NCBI RefSeq assembly: GCF_000508085.1
Contig: NZ_KI669560.1
Span: forward strand, 2,068,888-2,132,887
Direction: 5' to 3'
Source: Sediminibacterium sp. C3
GTDB lineage: Bacteria; Bacteroidota; Bacteroidia; Chitinophagales; Chitinophagaceae
Length of the DNA: 64,000 nucleotides
A model generated the notes under the pieces. It worked only from the letters and a program-made list of their open reading frames with translations. It was not told the origin of the DNA and ran no database searches. Numbering within the stretch: the first letter of the stretch is position 1; each line of letters begins with the position of its first letter. The position numbers and the translations under genes are program-made. This document shows, in pieces, positions 30,639-41,902 of the stretch.

Positions 30639-31574
30639 ATGATTAAGAGATATATTGCTGCTTGGCTCTGCTTACCTTTTTCTTTTATTCTGTTCGCTTC
30701 GTTTACAGATAAAAACCCAGGGACTCAGCAAAAACAACCCCTTAGAAGAATTGTAATTGATGCAGGGCACGGAGGTTCCGATGTAGGTGCCAAGGGTAGA
30801 TATTCAACAGAGAAAGATTTATGTCTTGCCATTTCTTTGAAATTGGAGAAAATGATGCGTCAGGAAATTCCAGACGTAGATATTTTCATGACCAGAACTA
30901 CTGATGTTTACGACGATGTTGTAAGAAAGGCTGAAATTGCCAATCAGGCAAAGGGTGATTTGTTCCTATGTATACACGTAAACAGTGCCAGACCCATAAA
31001 GCAAACAGAATTTGTTGGTTATAAAACCGTAACTGCATACAAAGGCAAGGGCAAAAAGAAAAAGAAATATACCAAGCAGGTGAAGGATTACAGAACCTGG
31101 TATATTCCCAACCCAGCTAAAGGAACGGAAACTTTTATCTACAATGTAAACAAGACGAGCGGTAGAATGAAGGCACTCAGCCAAGGTGATGATTTAGCCA
31201 TGGACAGCGCAACTGAACAAGAAAGGAAACTATTTGAACAAAACGATCCTGCTAAAATGATGCTTTTAAGCATGAAAACGCAAACTTATTTCCAACGCAG
31301 TGCCGATTTGGCGCTCACTATTGAAGATGAGTTTAAAAAAGTGGGGCGTATCAGCCGGGAAGCTAAGCAGCGAAATGAGGGTATTTTTGTGCTACATGCG
31401 GTAAATATGCCTGCTGTACTAGTTGAAACTGGGTTTATTTCCAACCCTGAAGAAGAAGACTATTTAAACAGTGAAGAAGGCCAAAAAGAAATATGTGAAG
31501 TCATCATTAAAGCTGTAAAACGATATAAGTTTTCCCTTGAAAAGCAATTGACAACTTCTACTGGTAACAGGTAA
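30639..31574 (+). CDS. N-acetylmuramoyl-L-alanine amidase (Amidase_3)
   Basis: 311 residues with a signal peptide. The zinc site is seen in VIDAGHGGSDVGAKG (first His), the Glu in TEKDLCLAISLKLE, LCIHVNSARPI (second His) and the catalytic Glu in PAVLVETGFISNPEEEDYLNS. The ~100-residue insert after IHVNSA (basic KGKGKKKKKYTKQ and a helical part) is common in Bacteroidota AmiC-like enzymes. It cleaves septal peptidoglycan stem peptides in the periplasm. Confidence 0.9.
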   Translation: MIKRYIAAWLCLPFSFILFASFTDKNPGTQQKQPLRRIVIDAGHGGSDVGAKGRYSTEKDLCLAISLKLEKMMRQEIPDVDIFMTRTTDVYDDVVRKAEIANQAKGDLFLCIHVNSARPIKQTEFVGYKTVTAYKGKGKKKKKYTKQVKDYRTWYIPNPAKGTETFIYNVNKTSGRMKALSQGDDLAMDSATEQERKLFEQNDPAKMMLLSMKTQTYFQRSADLALTIEDEFKKVGRISREAKQRNEGIFVLHAVNMPAVLVETGFISNPEEEDYLNSEEGQKEICEVIIKAVKRYKFSLEKQLTTSTGNR

Positions 31575-31632
31575 TATACAATTAACGGTTGAAGAACCGT
31601 AAATTTGTACTAGCCATAAATTATTCTTTTCA

Positions 31633-32640
31633 ATGACGGTATCAAATGAAACCAAGGTTGGAGCACTAACAGCAGTAGCAATTACCTTGCTTATACTAAG
31701 CTTTAATTTTCTAAAAGGGAAAACCCTGCTGAAAACAGGCAATTATATATATGCAGTCTATTCAGAAACCAAGGGGATTAAAATCTCTAACCCAGTTTAT
31801 GTGAAAGGATTTCAGGTAGGTGCTGTAGCTGATATAGAAAATGCAGATCCCAATATTGCTTCCATCATTGTATCCATTAAATTAACCGACCATTATAATA
31901 TACCCGTTAATTCAGTAGCGGTAATTCGCGAGAATCCGCTTGGGACTCCTAGTATTGATATTCAATTGGGCGATCAAAAAACCTATTTGCAGCAAGGAGA
32001 TACATTACAAACGGCTGAAGCAAAAGGCATGTTAAGTGGAATCATGGATAAAGTAACGCCAGTTACAGTTCAATTAGAAAAAACGATTCAGACCCTGGAT
32101 GAGGTATTGAAAAATATCAATACGATTTTTGATCCTAAGACAAAGAATAACATTCAGTCGGTTATCTCCAATGTAAATAAAACAACGGAAAGCTTAGTGG
32201 TTTCTTCTGCTTCCTTGCAGCAAATGTTGAATCAACAAACAGGCAGCATTGCTTTGAGTATTAATAACGTGAATAAGTTCACTAAAAATTTGTCTGATAA
32301 CAATGAAAAAATTTCACAGACTTTAGGAAATGTTGCCAAAGCCTCAGATAATTTAGCCAAAGCAGATCTGGCAGGTTCAATCAATCAATTAAAAGTTGCA
32401 GTAGCCAATCTGAATTCAGTAGTAGAGAAAATCAATTCCGATCAGGGTAGTATGGGTAAATTATTGAATGATCCCAGTTTATATAATAACCTGAATAATA
32501 CCATTAAAAGTGCCAATATTTTGGTGGATGATTTAAGGATGCATCCCAAACGTTATGTGAATATTTCGGTATTTGGGAAAAAGGATAAATCAGGTCCTTT
32601 AATGCAACCATTGGCAGATACTCTTAAAGGAAATCAGTAA
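31633..32640 (+). CDS. MlaD/MCE-family lipid-transport protein
   Basis: 335 residues: a cytoplasmic start, one TM helix (VGALTAVAITLLILSFNFLKG) and the MCE domain (about 37-115; YAVYSETKGIKISNPVYVKGFQVGAV), followed by long helices (about 130-300). MCE proteins form hexameric periplasmic substrate-binding rings of ABC lipid transporters. The ATP-binding and permease genes are not in this window. The stop is directly followed by the OstA-like gene start (zero spacing). Confidence 0.88.
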   Translation: MTVSNETKVGALTAVAITLLILSFNFLKGKTLLKTGNYIYAVYSETKGIKISNPVYVKGFQVGAVADIENADPNIASIIVSIKLTDHYNIPVNSVAVIRENPLGTPSIDIQLGDQKTYLQQGDTLQTAEAKGMLSGIMDKVTPVTVQLEKTIQTLDEVLKNINTIFDPKTKNNIQSVISNVNKTTESLVVSSASLQQMLNQQTGSIALSINNVNKFTKNLSDNNEKISQTLGNVAKASDNLAKADLAGSINQLKVAVANLNSVVEKINSDQGSMGKLLNDPSLYNNLNNTIKSANILVDDLRMHPKRYVNISVFGKKDKSGPLMQPLADTLKGNQ

Positions 32641-34287
32641 ATGAGAAGCTGGCTAATTCTTCTGGCAAGCATTACTTGTTTGAGCGGCAATCTTTTGGCG
32701 CAAAGACTTCCCTCCGACTCACTTGCCCCTGAGGGAAAAAAAATTGATATTTTATCAGCCTTGAAATATAACTATCAGAAATTAGATTCCTTGAATGAGA
32801 TTGTTTCACTTGTTGGGAAAGTTATTGTGAAGCAAGATAAAGTACTTTTTTATGCCGACAGTGCAGTGTTAAACAGGCAATTAAATATATTGGAAGCATT
32901 TGGTAATGTGCATATTAATGATGCTGATAGTATTCATACTTATGCTCAATATTTAAAATACCTGGGCAAAGAAAAAAAAGCCTATTTGCAAAAAAAAGTA
33001 AGATTAACAGATGGTGAAGGAACACTTACTACAGAAGAACTGGAATATGATGCTACTGTAAAAATTGGCACTTACTTAAAAGGGGGTAAATTGGTGAATA
33101 AGAAATCTACGCTAACCAGTACCGAAGGATATTATTACGGGGATACCAAAGATGTGATTTTTAAGAAGAAAGTGGTAATGATTGATCCTGACAATAAAAT
33201 TAATTCGGATACGCTTCAATACAATACCAGTACTGAAATTGCAACTTTCACCTCTCCTACGATCGTCTATAATGTAAAAGATAAACGAACCATAAAAACC
33301 AGAGAAGGTTTTTATGATATGAAAAATAAAAAAGCAGAACTCTACAAGAGATCTGTTATTGATGATAGTAGTGCCATTTTTACAGCAGATGATATGGCTT
33401 TTGATGATTCAACTGGCTTGGGTGAATTTAGGGGTAATGCAGTGTATAAAAGCAAGGATACTGCTCAAGGTTTCGATATGATTGCCAATAATATCCGAAC
33501 CAATAAAAAGACAAATTCAATGGTAGCTACCCAAAAACCGTTGTTGCTGATTAAACAAGGAGCAGATACTATTTATATTGCAGCAGATACACTTTATTCA
33601 GCAAAGCTTTCTGATCTTACCAAGAAACGAATTGTTCCTCAGGTTCGGGATGCTTTTTGGTTAGATTCAATTTCAAAACAGACTAAGCTTATTCCCAAAG
33701 ACGAAGAAGACAGTGCTGATAAATTCTTTGAAGCCTATTATAATGTAAAAATATTTTCGGATTCCCTTCAGGCCACTGGAGATAGTCTATTCTATTCATT
33801 AAAGGATAGTGTATTCCGATTGTTCAAGAAACCAATTGTTTGGGCGCAGGAAAATCAGATTACCGGAGACACTATTTATCTGTTTATCAAAAACAAGAAA
33901 CCAGAGCGATTGTATGTTTTTGAGAATAGTATGGCAATCAATAAAGTAGACAGTGCTGATTATTATAACCAATTAAGAGGTACTACTATCAATGCTAATT
34001 TTGTGGATGGAAAAATTAATGAAATGAGGGCAAAAGGGAATGCAGAGAATGTATATTATGCATTGGACGAAGAAAAGAATTTCATAGGGGTAAATAAATC
34101 TTCTGCAGATATAATAGATGTTTTTTTTGAAGATAGTAAACCTCAAAAAGTTGTTTTTCTAAGAAATCTGGAGGGAACTACTTATCCAATGCGCGGTACC
34201 AATCATGAGGAATTAAAAATCAGAGGATTTAAATGGAATGAAAACCTAAGACCGAAATCTAAATTTGACTTGCTTATTTTTAAATAA
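32641..34287 (+). CDS. OstA-like (LptA/LptD N-domain) periplasmic protein
   Basis: 548 residues with a signal peptide (MRSWLILLASITCLSGNLLAQ) and repeated OstA-type beta segments (VSLVGKVIVKQDKVLFYADSA, LTTEELEYDATVKIGTYLKG, REGFYDMKNKKAEL). The family binds lipid A on its way to LptD. It is longer than E. coli LptA because several OstA units are joined. ATG follows the MlaD stop without a gap, so the two are co-translated. Confidence 0.82.
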   Translation: MRSWLILLASITCLSGNLLAQRLPSDSLAPEGKKIDILSALKYNYQKLDSLNEIVSLVGKVIVKQDKVLFYADSAVLNRQLNILEAFGNVHINDADSIHTYAQYLKYLGKEKKAYLQKKVRLTDGEGTLTTEELEYDATVKIGTYLKGGKLVNKKSTLTSTEGYYYGDTKDVIFKKKVVMIDPDNKINSDTLQYNTSTEIATFTSPTIVYNVKDKRTIKTREGFYDMKNKKAELYKRSVIDDSSAIFTADDMAFDDSTGLGEFRGNAVYKSKDTAQGFDMIANNIRTNKKTNSMVATQKPLLLIKQGADTIYIAADTLYSAKLSDLTKKRIVPQVRDAFWLDSISKQTKLIPKDEEDSADKFFEAYYNVKIFSDSLQATGDSLFYSLKDSVFRLFKKPIVWAQENQITGDTIYLFIKNKKPERLYVFENSMAINKVDSADYYNQLRGTTINANFVDGKINEMRAKGNAENVYYALDEEKNFIGVNKSSADIIDVFFEDSKPQKVVFLRNLEGTTYPMRGTNHEELKIRGFKWNENLRPKSKFDLLIFK

Positions 34288-34292
34288 AATGT

Positions 34293-35471
34293 ATGGCTGC
34301 CAGAAAAATTGTTAGGAAAGTAATTATTGAACCTTTAAAAGTATTTATTCACGATAGCCGATCTATTGGTATTAGTTTATTAGTGGCTACCCTACTTTCG
34401 TTAGTTCTTTCCAATATACCTGTAATTTCAGAAGCATATACCCGATTCTTTCAACTAAGTATTGACGGTACTCAAGCACATGCTTTTGAGTGGGGATTCT
34501 TGCATTTGCCCAATTCAATAATAGTAGTCATCAATGATTTGTTGATGGCGGCGTTTTTCTTTTTGGCAGGAATGGAGATCAAGAGAGAGCTGGTAAGCGG
34601 AGAGTTAGCTTCTTTTAAGCAGTCTATATTACCCGTTGCAGCAGCCATTGGTGGAATGATTGTTCCTGCAATCATTTACACGCAATTCGCAAGGGGAACA
34701 AACTATACAAGTGGATGGGCCATTCCAATGGCCACAGATATTGCTTTTACACTTGGAATTGCTTCCTTGCTGGGTAATCGTGTCCCGGTTGCATTAAAAG
34801 TATTTATAACTGCACTGGCCATCATTGATGATTTGGGTGCAATTGTGGTAATTGCTCTTTTTTATGGCAGTCAATTAAAACTTTTTTACCTGTTGCTGAG
34901 TGCACTCATCATGTTGGTTTTATTATCCCTTCAGAAAAATAAGGTTAAACTAGGCTGGTATACCTGGGTACTGGGAATTGCCTTATGGTATACAATGTTT
35001 AATTCTGGTATACACGCAACTGTTGCGGGCGTATTATTTGCCTTTACCATTCCTGTAAGCAAGCTGCCGGAATTGGAGATTAAATTTCATACGCCAGTAT
35101 ATTTTATTATAATGCCTCTTTTTGCACTTGCCAATACAGCAATCATATTTCCTGAATCTGGGATTGGAGCACTTAACAATGCTTTTTCAGCAGGAATAAT
35201 GGCTGGTTTATTCATCGGAAAGCCTTTGGGAATCTGTCTGGCTTCTTATTGGATGATAAAAAGAAAATGGGCTCAATTGCCCAATCAGACCAATTGGCAT
35301 CAGATGATTGGTGCAGGTATTTTAGCTGGGATTGGATTTACCATGAGTATATTTATCTCAATGCTTGCTTTTTCTGAAACAGCTACACAGGATATTGCCA
35401 AATTAGCCGTTCTGGTAACTTCTGTATTTTCGATGATAGTTGGTTATGCATGGATAGCGATGAGAAAATAA
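34293..35471 (+). CDS. nhaA: Na+/H+ antiporter NhaA
   Basis: 392 residues with about 12 TM helices. The ion-binding Asp pair is seen in ALAIIDDLGAIVVIALFY (near residues 177-178), and the assembled helix breaks in GWAIPMATDIAFTLGI. It pumps Na+ out in exchange for protons at high pH or salt. It starts 5 bp after the OstA-like gene and converges on the sensor kinase, separated from its stop by 2 bp without a visible terminator. Confidence 0.95.
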   Translation: MAARKIVRKVIIEPLKVFIHDSRSIGISLLVATLLSLVLSNIPVISEAYTRFFQLSIDGTQAHAFEWGFLHLPNSIIVVINDLLMAAFFFLAGMEIKRELVSGELASFKQSILPVAAAIGGMIVPAIIYTQFARGTNYTSGWAIPMATDIAFTLGIASLLGNRVPVALKVFITALAIIDDLGAIVVIALFYGSQLKLFYLLLSALIMLVLLSLQKNKVKLGWYTWVLGIALWYTMFNSGIHATVAGVLFAFTIPVSKLPELEIKFHTPVYFIIMPLFALANTAIIFPESGIGALNNAFSAGIMAGLFIGKPLGICLASYWMIKRKWAQLPNQTNWHQMIGAGILAGIGFTMSIFISMLAFSETATQDIAKLAVLVTSVFSMIVGYAWIAMRK

Positions 35472-35473
35472 TA

Positions 35474-36583
35474 TTATTTTCTCCACTCAAAATAAAAAGT
35501 GCTTCCTGTTTCAGGACTACTCTCCAGTTTTATTTTACCCCCTTGTTCCTCTACTAACATTTTCAATAAATTCAATCCGATACCTGTACTAGATTCTCCG
35601 CTTGCTTTGTTATCTGTGGTTTCAAACAGTTTGAAAATTCTATTCTGATCCTGACGTGAAATCCCTTGTCCATTGTCTTTCACATAAAATATATAAAACT
35701 CGGAATTGGTACTATGTAGACCAATGCTTATTTCTGGATTAGGGTTGTTATTGTATTTAATAGCATTGGATAGCAAATTTTGAAATACCTGTTGCAATTT
35801 TATCTTACGGGTTCGGAACTTTGGCAAATTTTCATCGATATGAAGTTGGGTATTGGGTTTTAAAGAAAGCATTTTAACAATATCATTTACCAAATCGTAA
35901 GCATTCACTTCTTCAACTACTTGTTCATTTAGACTTTTTCTGGAATAATCTAAAATGGATTCAATCATCCCTGTTAATCTAGAGGCTGAACTGTAAATTA
36001 TTGAAGTATTTTCCAATAATTCAGGTTCGTTTTTAACAATATCTTCCTTCTGCATCATATCTGCCAGCATGGCAATTGTTGCTACAGGAGATTTTAAATC
36101 GTGAGAAACAATAAAAACGAATCGTTCTAGCTGCTTGTTTACCAGTTCTGTTTCCAGTAAACTCTGTTTTAAACGCTGCTGTGCAAAATAGAGTCTCTCA
36201 AATACTTTTACTTTAGCCCGGGTAATATTAATATCCAATGGTTTTTGTAAATAATCAACAGCACCCTCTTCAAACCCCTTCAAAACAAATTTCTCTTCTT
36301 TACTGATAGCGGTAACAAATATAATGGAGAGGTGCTGGGTTTTCTTATTTAACTGAAGCATTCTGGCAACTTCAAATCCATCCATTTCGGGCATCTGAAC
36401 ATCTAACATTACCAATCCAATATTCTCATACTTTAAAGCCAATTTCAAGGCTTCATTTCCTGAACTGGCCTTTATAAATGATCTCCCAGGTTGAGCTAAA
36501 ATCTCTTCTAGAGCAATTAGATTCTCAGGCCTGTCGTCTACCAGTAAGATTAAAAAGTTATCAGTATTTATTACTTGACTCAT
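35474..36583 (-). CDS. Response regulator-histidine kinase hybrid (soluble)
   Basis: 369 residues: receiver domain first (about 8-125; phospho-acceptor in VMLDVQMPEMDGFEV), then HisKA (His in FVFIVSHDLKSPVATI, near residue 160) and HATPase (QNLLSNAIKYNN, VKDNGQGISRQDQNRIF, GIGLNLLKMLVEEQGG). No TM segment. The order REC-HK suggests it is driven by phosphotransfer from another kinase, most likely the neighbour 12 bp upstream, with which it forms an operon. Confidence 0.9.
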   Translation of the reverse strand: MSQVINTDNFLILLVDDRPENLIALEEILAQPGRSFIKASSGNEALKLALKYENIGLVMLDVQMPEMDGFEVARMLQLNKKTQHLSIIFVTAISKEEKFVLKGFEEGAVDYLQKPLDINITRAKVKVFERLYFAQQRLKQSLLETELVNKQLERFVFIVSHDLKSPVATIAMLADMMQKEDIVKNEPELLENTSIIYSSASRLTGMIESILDYSRKSLNEQVVEEVNAYDLVNDIVKMLSLKPNTQLHIDENLPKFRTRKIKLQQVFQNLLSNAIKYNNNPNPEISIGLHSTNSEFYIFYVKDNGQGISRQDQNRIFKLFETTDNKASGESSTGIGLNLLKMLVEEQGGKIKLESSPETGSTFYFEWRK

Positions 36584-36594
36584 TATTGTTTCCT

Positions 36595-39500
36595 TTATTT
36601 AGATACCCATATTTTAATCATGGATATCAGCTTTTGAATATCAACTGGTTTAGTAATATAATCAGATGCCCCAGAAGAAATACACTTCTCCCTGTCTCCT
36701 TCCATTGCTTTTGCAGTTAAGGCAATGATTGGCAATTCTTTTAGTTGTAATTCATTTCTTATTCTCTTCATTGCTTCATAGCCATCCATTTCAGGCATCA
36801 TAATATCCATCAAAACCAAATTAGTGTCTGTATGTTTTTTTAGCATTTCTAAGGACTCTTTACCATCTGCAGCAGAAATAATTTCTGCATGTTCTGATTC
36901 AATTGCAGTGCTTAAAGCATACACATTTCTCATGTCATCGTCTACAATTAGAATTTTGAATCCCTTTAAGTCCTTTAAATCAGAAATCATATTAGCTGTT
37001 TGCACATTTGCTTTCTCATATCTTTTTATTTGATACAAAAAGGAATCCAATTCTGTAATGAGATTATCATTTACAGATAAATCATTGCGGATGATAGCTT
37101 CAGCAAAAGGCTTCAGTAAATCCTCCTCAGATGCAGGTATATCATTGTCAATCAACAATATAAAAGGTATTTTTTTATTTTGTAATTCACTTCTCCACTC
37201 CTGTAATGCTTCAATTCCTTTTTTTACTTGATTGCCTAAATCAACAATTATACAGTCGATATGCTTTTTCTCGGTAATTGCAACAGCGTCATCAATACTG
37301 CTTGCGTTAAAGAAATTGACTGACTTTAATTTTTGTTGAAATATAGAATCAATTTTTTTGTCTTTAAAGTATTCAGGAGAAACTAATAAAACGTTTTTGA
37401 AATTTTGTTTTATAAAGGCGCTTATTTTATTGAAAGCTAGATTTAGACCTTCTAAGTTGATAGGTTTTTTAACATAGGCAAGTGCTCCACCCGAATTAAA
37501 ACGATTGTCATCAAATGCTGAAATAATATGTACGGGTATATGTTTGGTCTCAGGATCATCTTTCAGAATTTTTAGCAGTGACCAGCCATCTAGTATGGGT
37601 AATTGAACATCTAGTATAATTGCATTCGGCCTATATTTTCTAGAATAGTATAAACCCTCATCCCCACTTAAAGCCACAATAGTTTTAAACTTTTTATTCC
37701 TCGCGAAATCCCTTACGATGGTTGCGAAATTTTCATCATCTTCTATTATCAATATTACTTCGTCGTTATCTATCAGTTGATTTCTGTCGTCTGACACTTT
37801 GTTTTGTTCCTGAATATCATTCAATTCTGGAGCAGCTATGGTTTTTAATTCCTCTATAAATTGACTTTGAACTCCAGAAGCTTCAACGGGAACAATCACA
37901 GTAAATTCACTTCCCTTGCCTTCCGTGCTGTTAACCATAATTTCTCCTCCTAGTAGCCTGGTCAATTCCTTACTAATAGAGAGACCTAATCCGGTTCCAC
38001 CATATTTTCGACTTGTTGAGCCATCTGCCTGCTGAAAAGCGTCAAATATCAGTTTTTGTTTTTCAGCTGAAATGCCAATTCCTGAATCTTTTACCTGTAT
38101 ACTGATTCTTTTGCCATCAGGATGTTCTAGTGCATTAAATTGTACGATTACTTTTCCATTTTCCGGGGTAAACTTAAATGCATTGGATAACAGATTCTTT
38201 ATTATCTGTTCAAGTCTTAAGACATCTGTTTTTATAGTATGCGGCAAATAAGGATTTTTGTTAATAACAAATTCAATATTCTTTTGTGAAGCAACTACAG
38301 AAAATAATTGATGCAAGTCCTTGATAATGCTATCAATACTGGTTTCTTCAATGTTAAGATCAACTTTCCCAGCTTCAATTTTAGAAAGGTCAAGAATATC
38401 GTTAATCAATTTTAATAAATCAGAACCAGATCGGTGAATAATAGTGGCGTATTCAATTTGCTTTTCTGTAAGATTACGAGGATTATTATCTGCTAGTAAT
38501 TTAGCCAGTATTAAAACACTATTTAAAGGAGTTCTAAGTTCGTGTGACATATTAGCCAGAAATTCAGACTTGTATTTACTGGTTTCCTGTAACTCATGAG
38601 CCTGTCTGCTGAGTTCATTATTTGTCTGTCTTAATTCTTCTTGTTGTTTAACAAGGCTGTCTTTGTGCTCCTGAACCTCTGCTAATAAATGATTAATTTT
38701 TGCCCTAGCCTGTTCTGCCTGTATGGCAGATGCAACATTGTGTGCAATATTCTCTAGTAAGTTTTTCTGATGTGCAGAGAATTTTCCAAAAATTCCTAAT
38801 TCAATTAATCCTTTTAATTCATTATCCAACCAAAGGGGCATACATAATATTTCACCTTTGCCAGTCATATCACCCAGGGCTGTTTCCACATGCCAATAAT
38901 CACCAGGTACATCAGAAATGCTTACTGCTTCTCTTTGCAATGCTGCATTACCAATTATTCCCTCTCCTATCTTGAATCCAATTTTTGCATCTGATGAGAT
39001 AGCAACCCCAGCTGTCATTTCCAGATAATCAGACTTTTCATTTTTAATATAAATAACACCTGCAGGAACTTCTAAATAACCAACAACAGATCTGATGACA
39101 TTGGTTGATAAAGTAAGTAAAGAATTGGATTTTTGAATATGGTCATTGATGTAGCTTACTCCCTCAAGTAATTTATTTTTTTCGGTAGCTAACTGGTTAA
39201 TATCTTCCATTTTGGCAACCGTTTCTTTAAGTCTTCTCTCCGATCTGAATCTGCTTTTTAAAGTGGCTACTACCGCATTAACCAGTATTAATACAATTAC
39301 AATCAAAAGAATTACACCACCAACGATTATTTTGGTAGAAACAGCGAATGATGCTTTTATACTATTTTCTGTTGCATCTAGTTCAAATATTAATGACCTT
39401 TTTATCTGATCAATTAATAGCAAAACTTTTTGTACTGCTGCTTCCTCTGTATTTGCAATCTCCTGTAAAGTATTTCTGGATTGACCAGAAAGAATTTTTC

Positions 39501-39875
39501 CTTTGTTGCCCCAATATAAATTCAATGCTGTCAATGCTGTATCCAGTGAATTAACCTTGTTATTCAGGTTGATATTATCGGGCAATCCCAAATGAAGTTT
39601 TACCAAAATGGGCTTAATGGCAGATGCAGTTAGTTCGTAATTGGTGATATCTCCTTCATTACCGCCTATCCAGTAATTAAAACGAGCAGATCGCATCTGA
39701 GAAATATTGTACTGCAGGTCTTGAACATCGCTGATTGATTTTTTAATTTTATTAAATGCGTTGTTTTTTCTACCTGATTATTGAGTGTATCAATAGAAAA
39801 ATATCCAACTAGCAAAACCAGAAAGATTGAAATCCCTAATCCAGAATATAATTTAAATGGAATATTGCTTTTCAT
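36595..39875 (-). CDS. Hybrid sensor histidine kinase with GAF and three receivers (frame break)
   Basis: Adding one base to the T6 run at plus 39764-39769 joins the N-terminal TM segment (MKSNIPFKLYSGLG...) to the rest, giving 1093 residues. Order: TM1, a helical CHASE3-like sensor of ~150 residues, TM2 (IIVGGVILLIVIVLILV), GAF (about 265-395), HisKA (His in NMSHELRTPLNSV, near 445), HATPase, REC1 (Asp in IILDVQLPILDGW, near 754), a degenerate REC2 (CIIVDLGNQ), and REC3 (VLMDIMMPEMDGY, near 1024). Architecture resembles stress/sporulation-type hybrid kinases. The next gene is another REC-kinase. Confidence 0.88.
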
Positions 39876-40018
39876 TTAATAAATTCATTTATGTACTCTA
39901 AATTTAAAATTAAATAAGCGTTACTGACGAATTATTTGTACTTATTTGTAATTTGTAGTAATACCACTACAAGAAACAGTTTGATTATTCTATTGATGAA
40001 CTAATGGATGGGTAGCGA

Positions 40019-41863
40019 ATGTTAAAAAAAGGATATATATCACTTGTTTCATGCTTGTTTTGTATGTGCAATATCATCTATGCACAAGAAAAAAATAAGC
40101 AGTCTGAGGATAGTATTACGGCTACCCGAAAATTATTTAACAGAGTAGTACAATCCATATCTGTGAATAATTCAATTCCTGTAAAAGGTATACCTACGCA
40201 GGAGGCAACTAAAAATACTCTTGACTTTGAACCGTACGAAGGGAAGTTTATCCGATATGTTTATGTAAACAAACTTGGATTTAACAAGCTACTCTCTGAT
40301 ACTTCTATTTCTCGGAATAACTTTTTAGATAAGTTGGGAAATTCATTACATACAAGTACTCGTTATTCCGTTGTCCGAAAAAATTTGTTCTTTAAAGCAG
40401 GAGAAAGAGTAGATCCTGATTTGTTTTCTGATAATATAAGGTACCTACGTGACTTAAGTATTATTCAGGATGCAAGTATTGTTATTATGCCAATTCAAAA
40501 TAATCCTGATGAAGTTGATGTAATGGTCTTAGTAAAAGATGTATTTCCAATTGGGGGCAGTGTACCAGAGTTCAATACTAACTTATTGGATGTTGAATTA
40601 AATAATGACAATGTTTTTGGGTCTGGTAACAGAATGCGTATTCGACAATTTTTTGACACAAGAAGACGCCCTAGTTATGGATATGGCTTTGAATATCTTG
40701 CAAGAAATATTGGTGGAAGTTTTCTAAATATCTCGGCCGGATTTCAGTCGGAAAGACCTGCCTTTAATTCGGGAAGAAGAGAAGAAAATGCGTATTTCAT
40801 AAGAGGAGACTTGCCTTTGGTGAGCCCCTATCATCCTTATACAGGTGGCTTTGAACTATCTGTTAATAATACAAGCAATACTTATACGCCTGCTAATATT
40901 TATGAGCAGCAGCTAAAATACGGCTATTATAATGCAGATGTATGGCTTGGCTATAGTTTGGGAGCAAAGGAAAGGATGCTGGATAATTTAGGTATAAGAA
41001 AAAGAAGTATTCTTTCTGGCAGAATTATTCACAGGTATTTTACAGAACGACCTGACACGCTGAAATTGATTTACGATAGCCGCTACAATGATATTACGGG
41101 AGTATTGTTTTCCTATACCCTATTTGAGAGGGATTTCTATCATACCAATTTTATTTATGGATTTGGAAGAAATGAAGATTTGCCTGAAGGGTTCAGTTTA
41201 ACTTTCACCGGAGGCTTGGCAGACAGACAAGATATATCCAGAATGTATTTTGGCGCTGAATATCAGCGGAGTTATTTCAACTCAAAAAAAGCGTTTTTGA
41301 ATTATACCATTAAAGCCGGAGGGTATATTAATCAGCAAAAGCCTGAGGACCTGTCTGCTCTCACTAGCATGGAATTGATTACTCCCTTAAAACAATTGAA
41401 AGGTAAAAATTGGTTTATGAGGCACTTTATCAGTGGGAGCATAACTGTACAGAAATTTATCCGGTTAAATGATCCATTAAGGGTATCCAGTATTTTTGGT
41501 ATTCCCCGAATAAGAAATACCCGTATAGATGGTACTGCAAGAATTACAGTTAATGCAGAAACTGTATTTTATAATACGTATAAACTTGCTGGTTTTAATT
41601 TTGCCCCATTCGTATTTTCCAATCTATCTCTTTTAAAACTTTCTGCTTCAGACCCTGAAAACGGAGTATTGTACAGTGCCTTCGGTGGCGGCGTAAGAAC
41701 TCGAAATGAAAACCTTGTATTTGGCACCATTGAATTAAAAGCCTATTTTTTCCCCAAGGTTGTTGAATCAATGAGTCCTTGGAATATTAGTCTTTCAACA
41801 AATCTGAGATTCCGCTATCAAACTACACTAATTCAAAAACCTGACTTTGTTGTTGTAAATTAA
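40019..41863 (+). CDS. BamA/TamA-like outer-membrane barrel protein
   Basis: 614 residues with a signal peptide (SLVSCLFCMCNIIYAQ). Residues about 70-180 look like one or two POTRA-like units (KFIRYVYVNKLGF..., LFFKAGERVDPDLFSDNIRYLRDLSIIQDASI), followed by a ~400-residue beta-barrel ending in aromatic-rich strands. BamA relatives insert outer-membrane proteins; this one is shorter than BamA and probably a paralogue with unknown client. Divergent from the kinase gene across 143 bp with no other feature recognised. Confidence 0.72.
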   Translation: MLKKGYISLVSCLFCMCNIIYAQEKNKQSEDSITATRKLFNRVVQSISVNNSIPVKGIPTQEATKNTLDFEPYEGKFIRYVYVNKLGFNKLLSDTSISRNNFLDKLGNSLHTSTRYSVVRKNLFFKAGERVDPDLFSDNIRYLRDLSIIQDASIVIMPIQNNPDEVDVMVLVKDVFPIGGSVPEFNTNLLDVELNNDNVFGSGNRMRIRQFFDTRRRPSYGYGFEYLARNIGGSFLNISAGFQSERPAFNSGRREENAYFIRGDLPLVSPYHPYTGGFELSVNNTSNTYTPANIYEQQLKYGYYNADVWLGYSLGAKERMLDNLGIRKRSILSGRIIHRYFTERPDTLKLIYDSRYNDITGVLFSYTLFERDFYHTNFIYGFGRNEDLPEGFSLTFTGGLADRQDISRMYFGAEYQRSYFNSKKAFLNYTIKAGGYINQQKPEDLSALTSMELITPLKQLKGKNWFMRHFISGSITVQKFIRLNDPLRVSSIFGIPRIRNTRIDGTARITVNAETVFYNTYKLAGFNFAPFVFSNLSLLKLSASDPENGVLYSAFGGGVRTRNENLVFGTIELKAYFFPKVVESMSPWNISLSTNLRFRYQTTLIQKPDFVVVN

Positions 41864-41902
41864 AATGAACCATTTATATTAAATTCTGTTAAACAATCTA
41901 TT

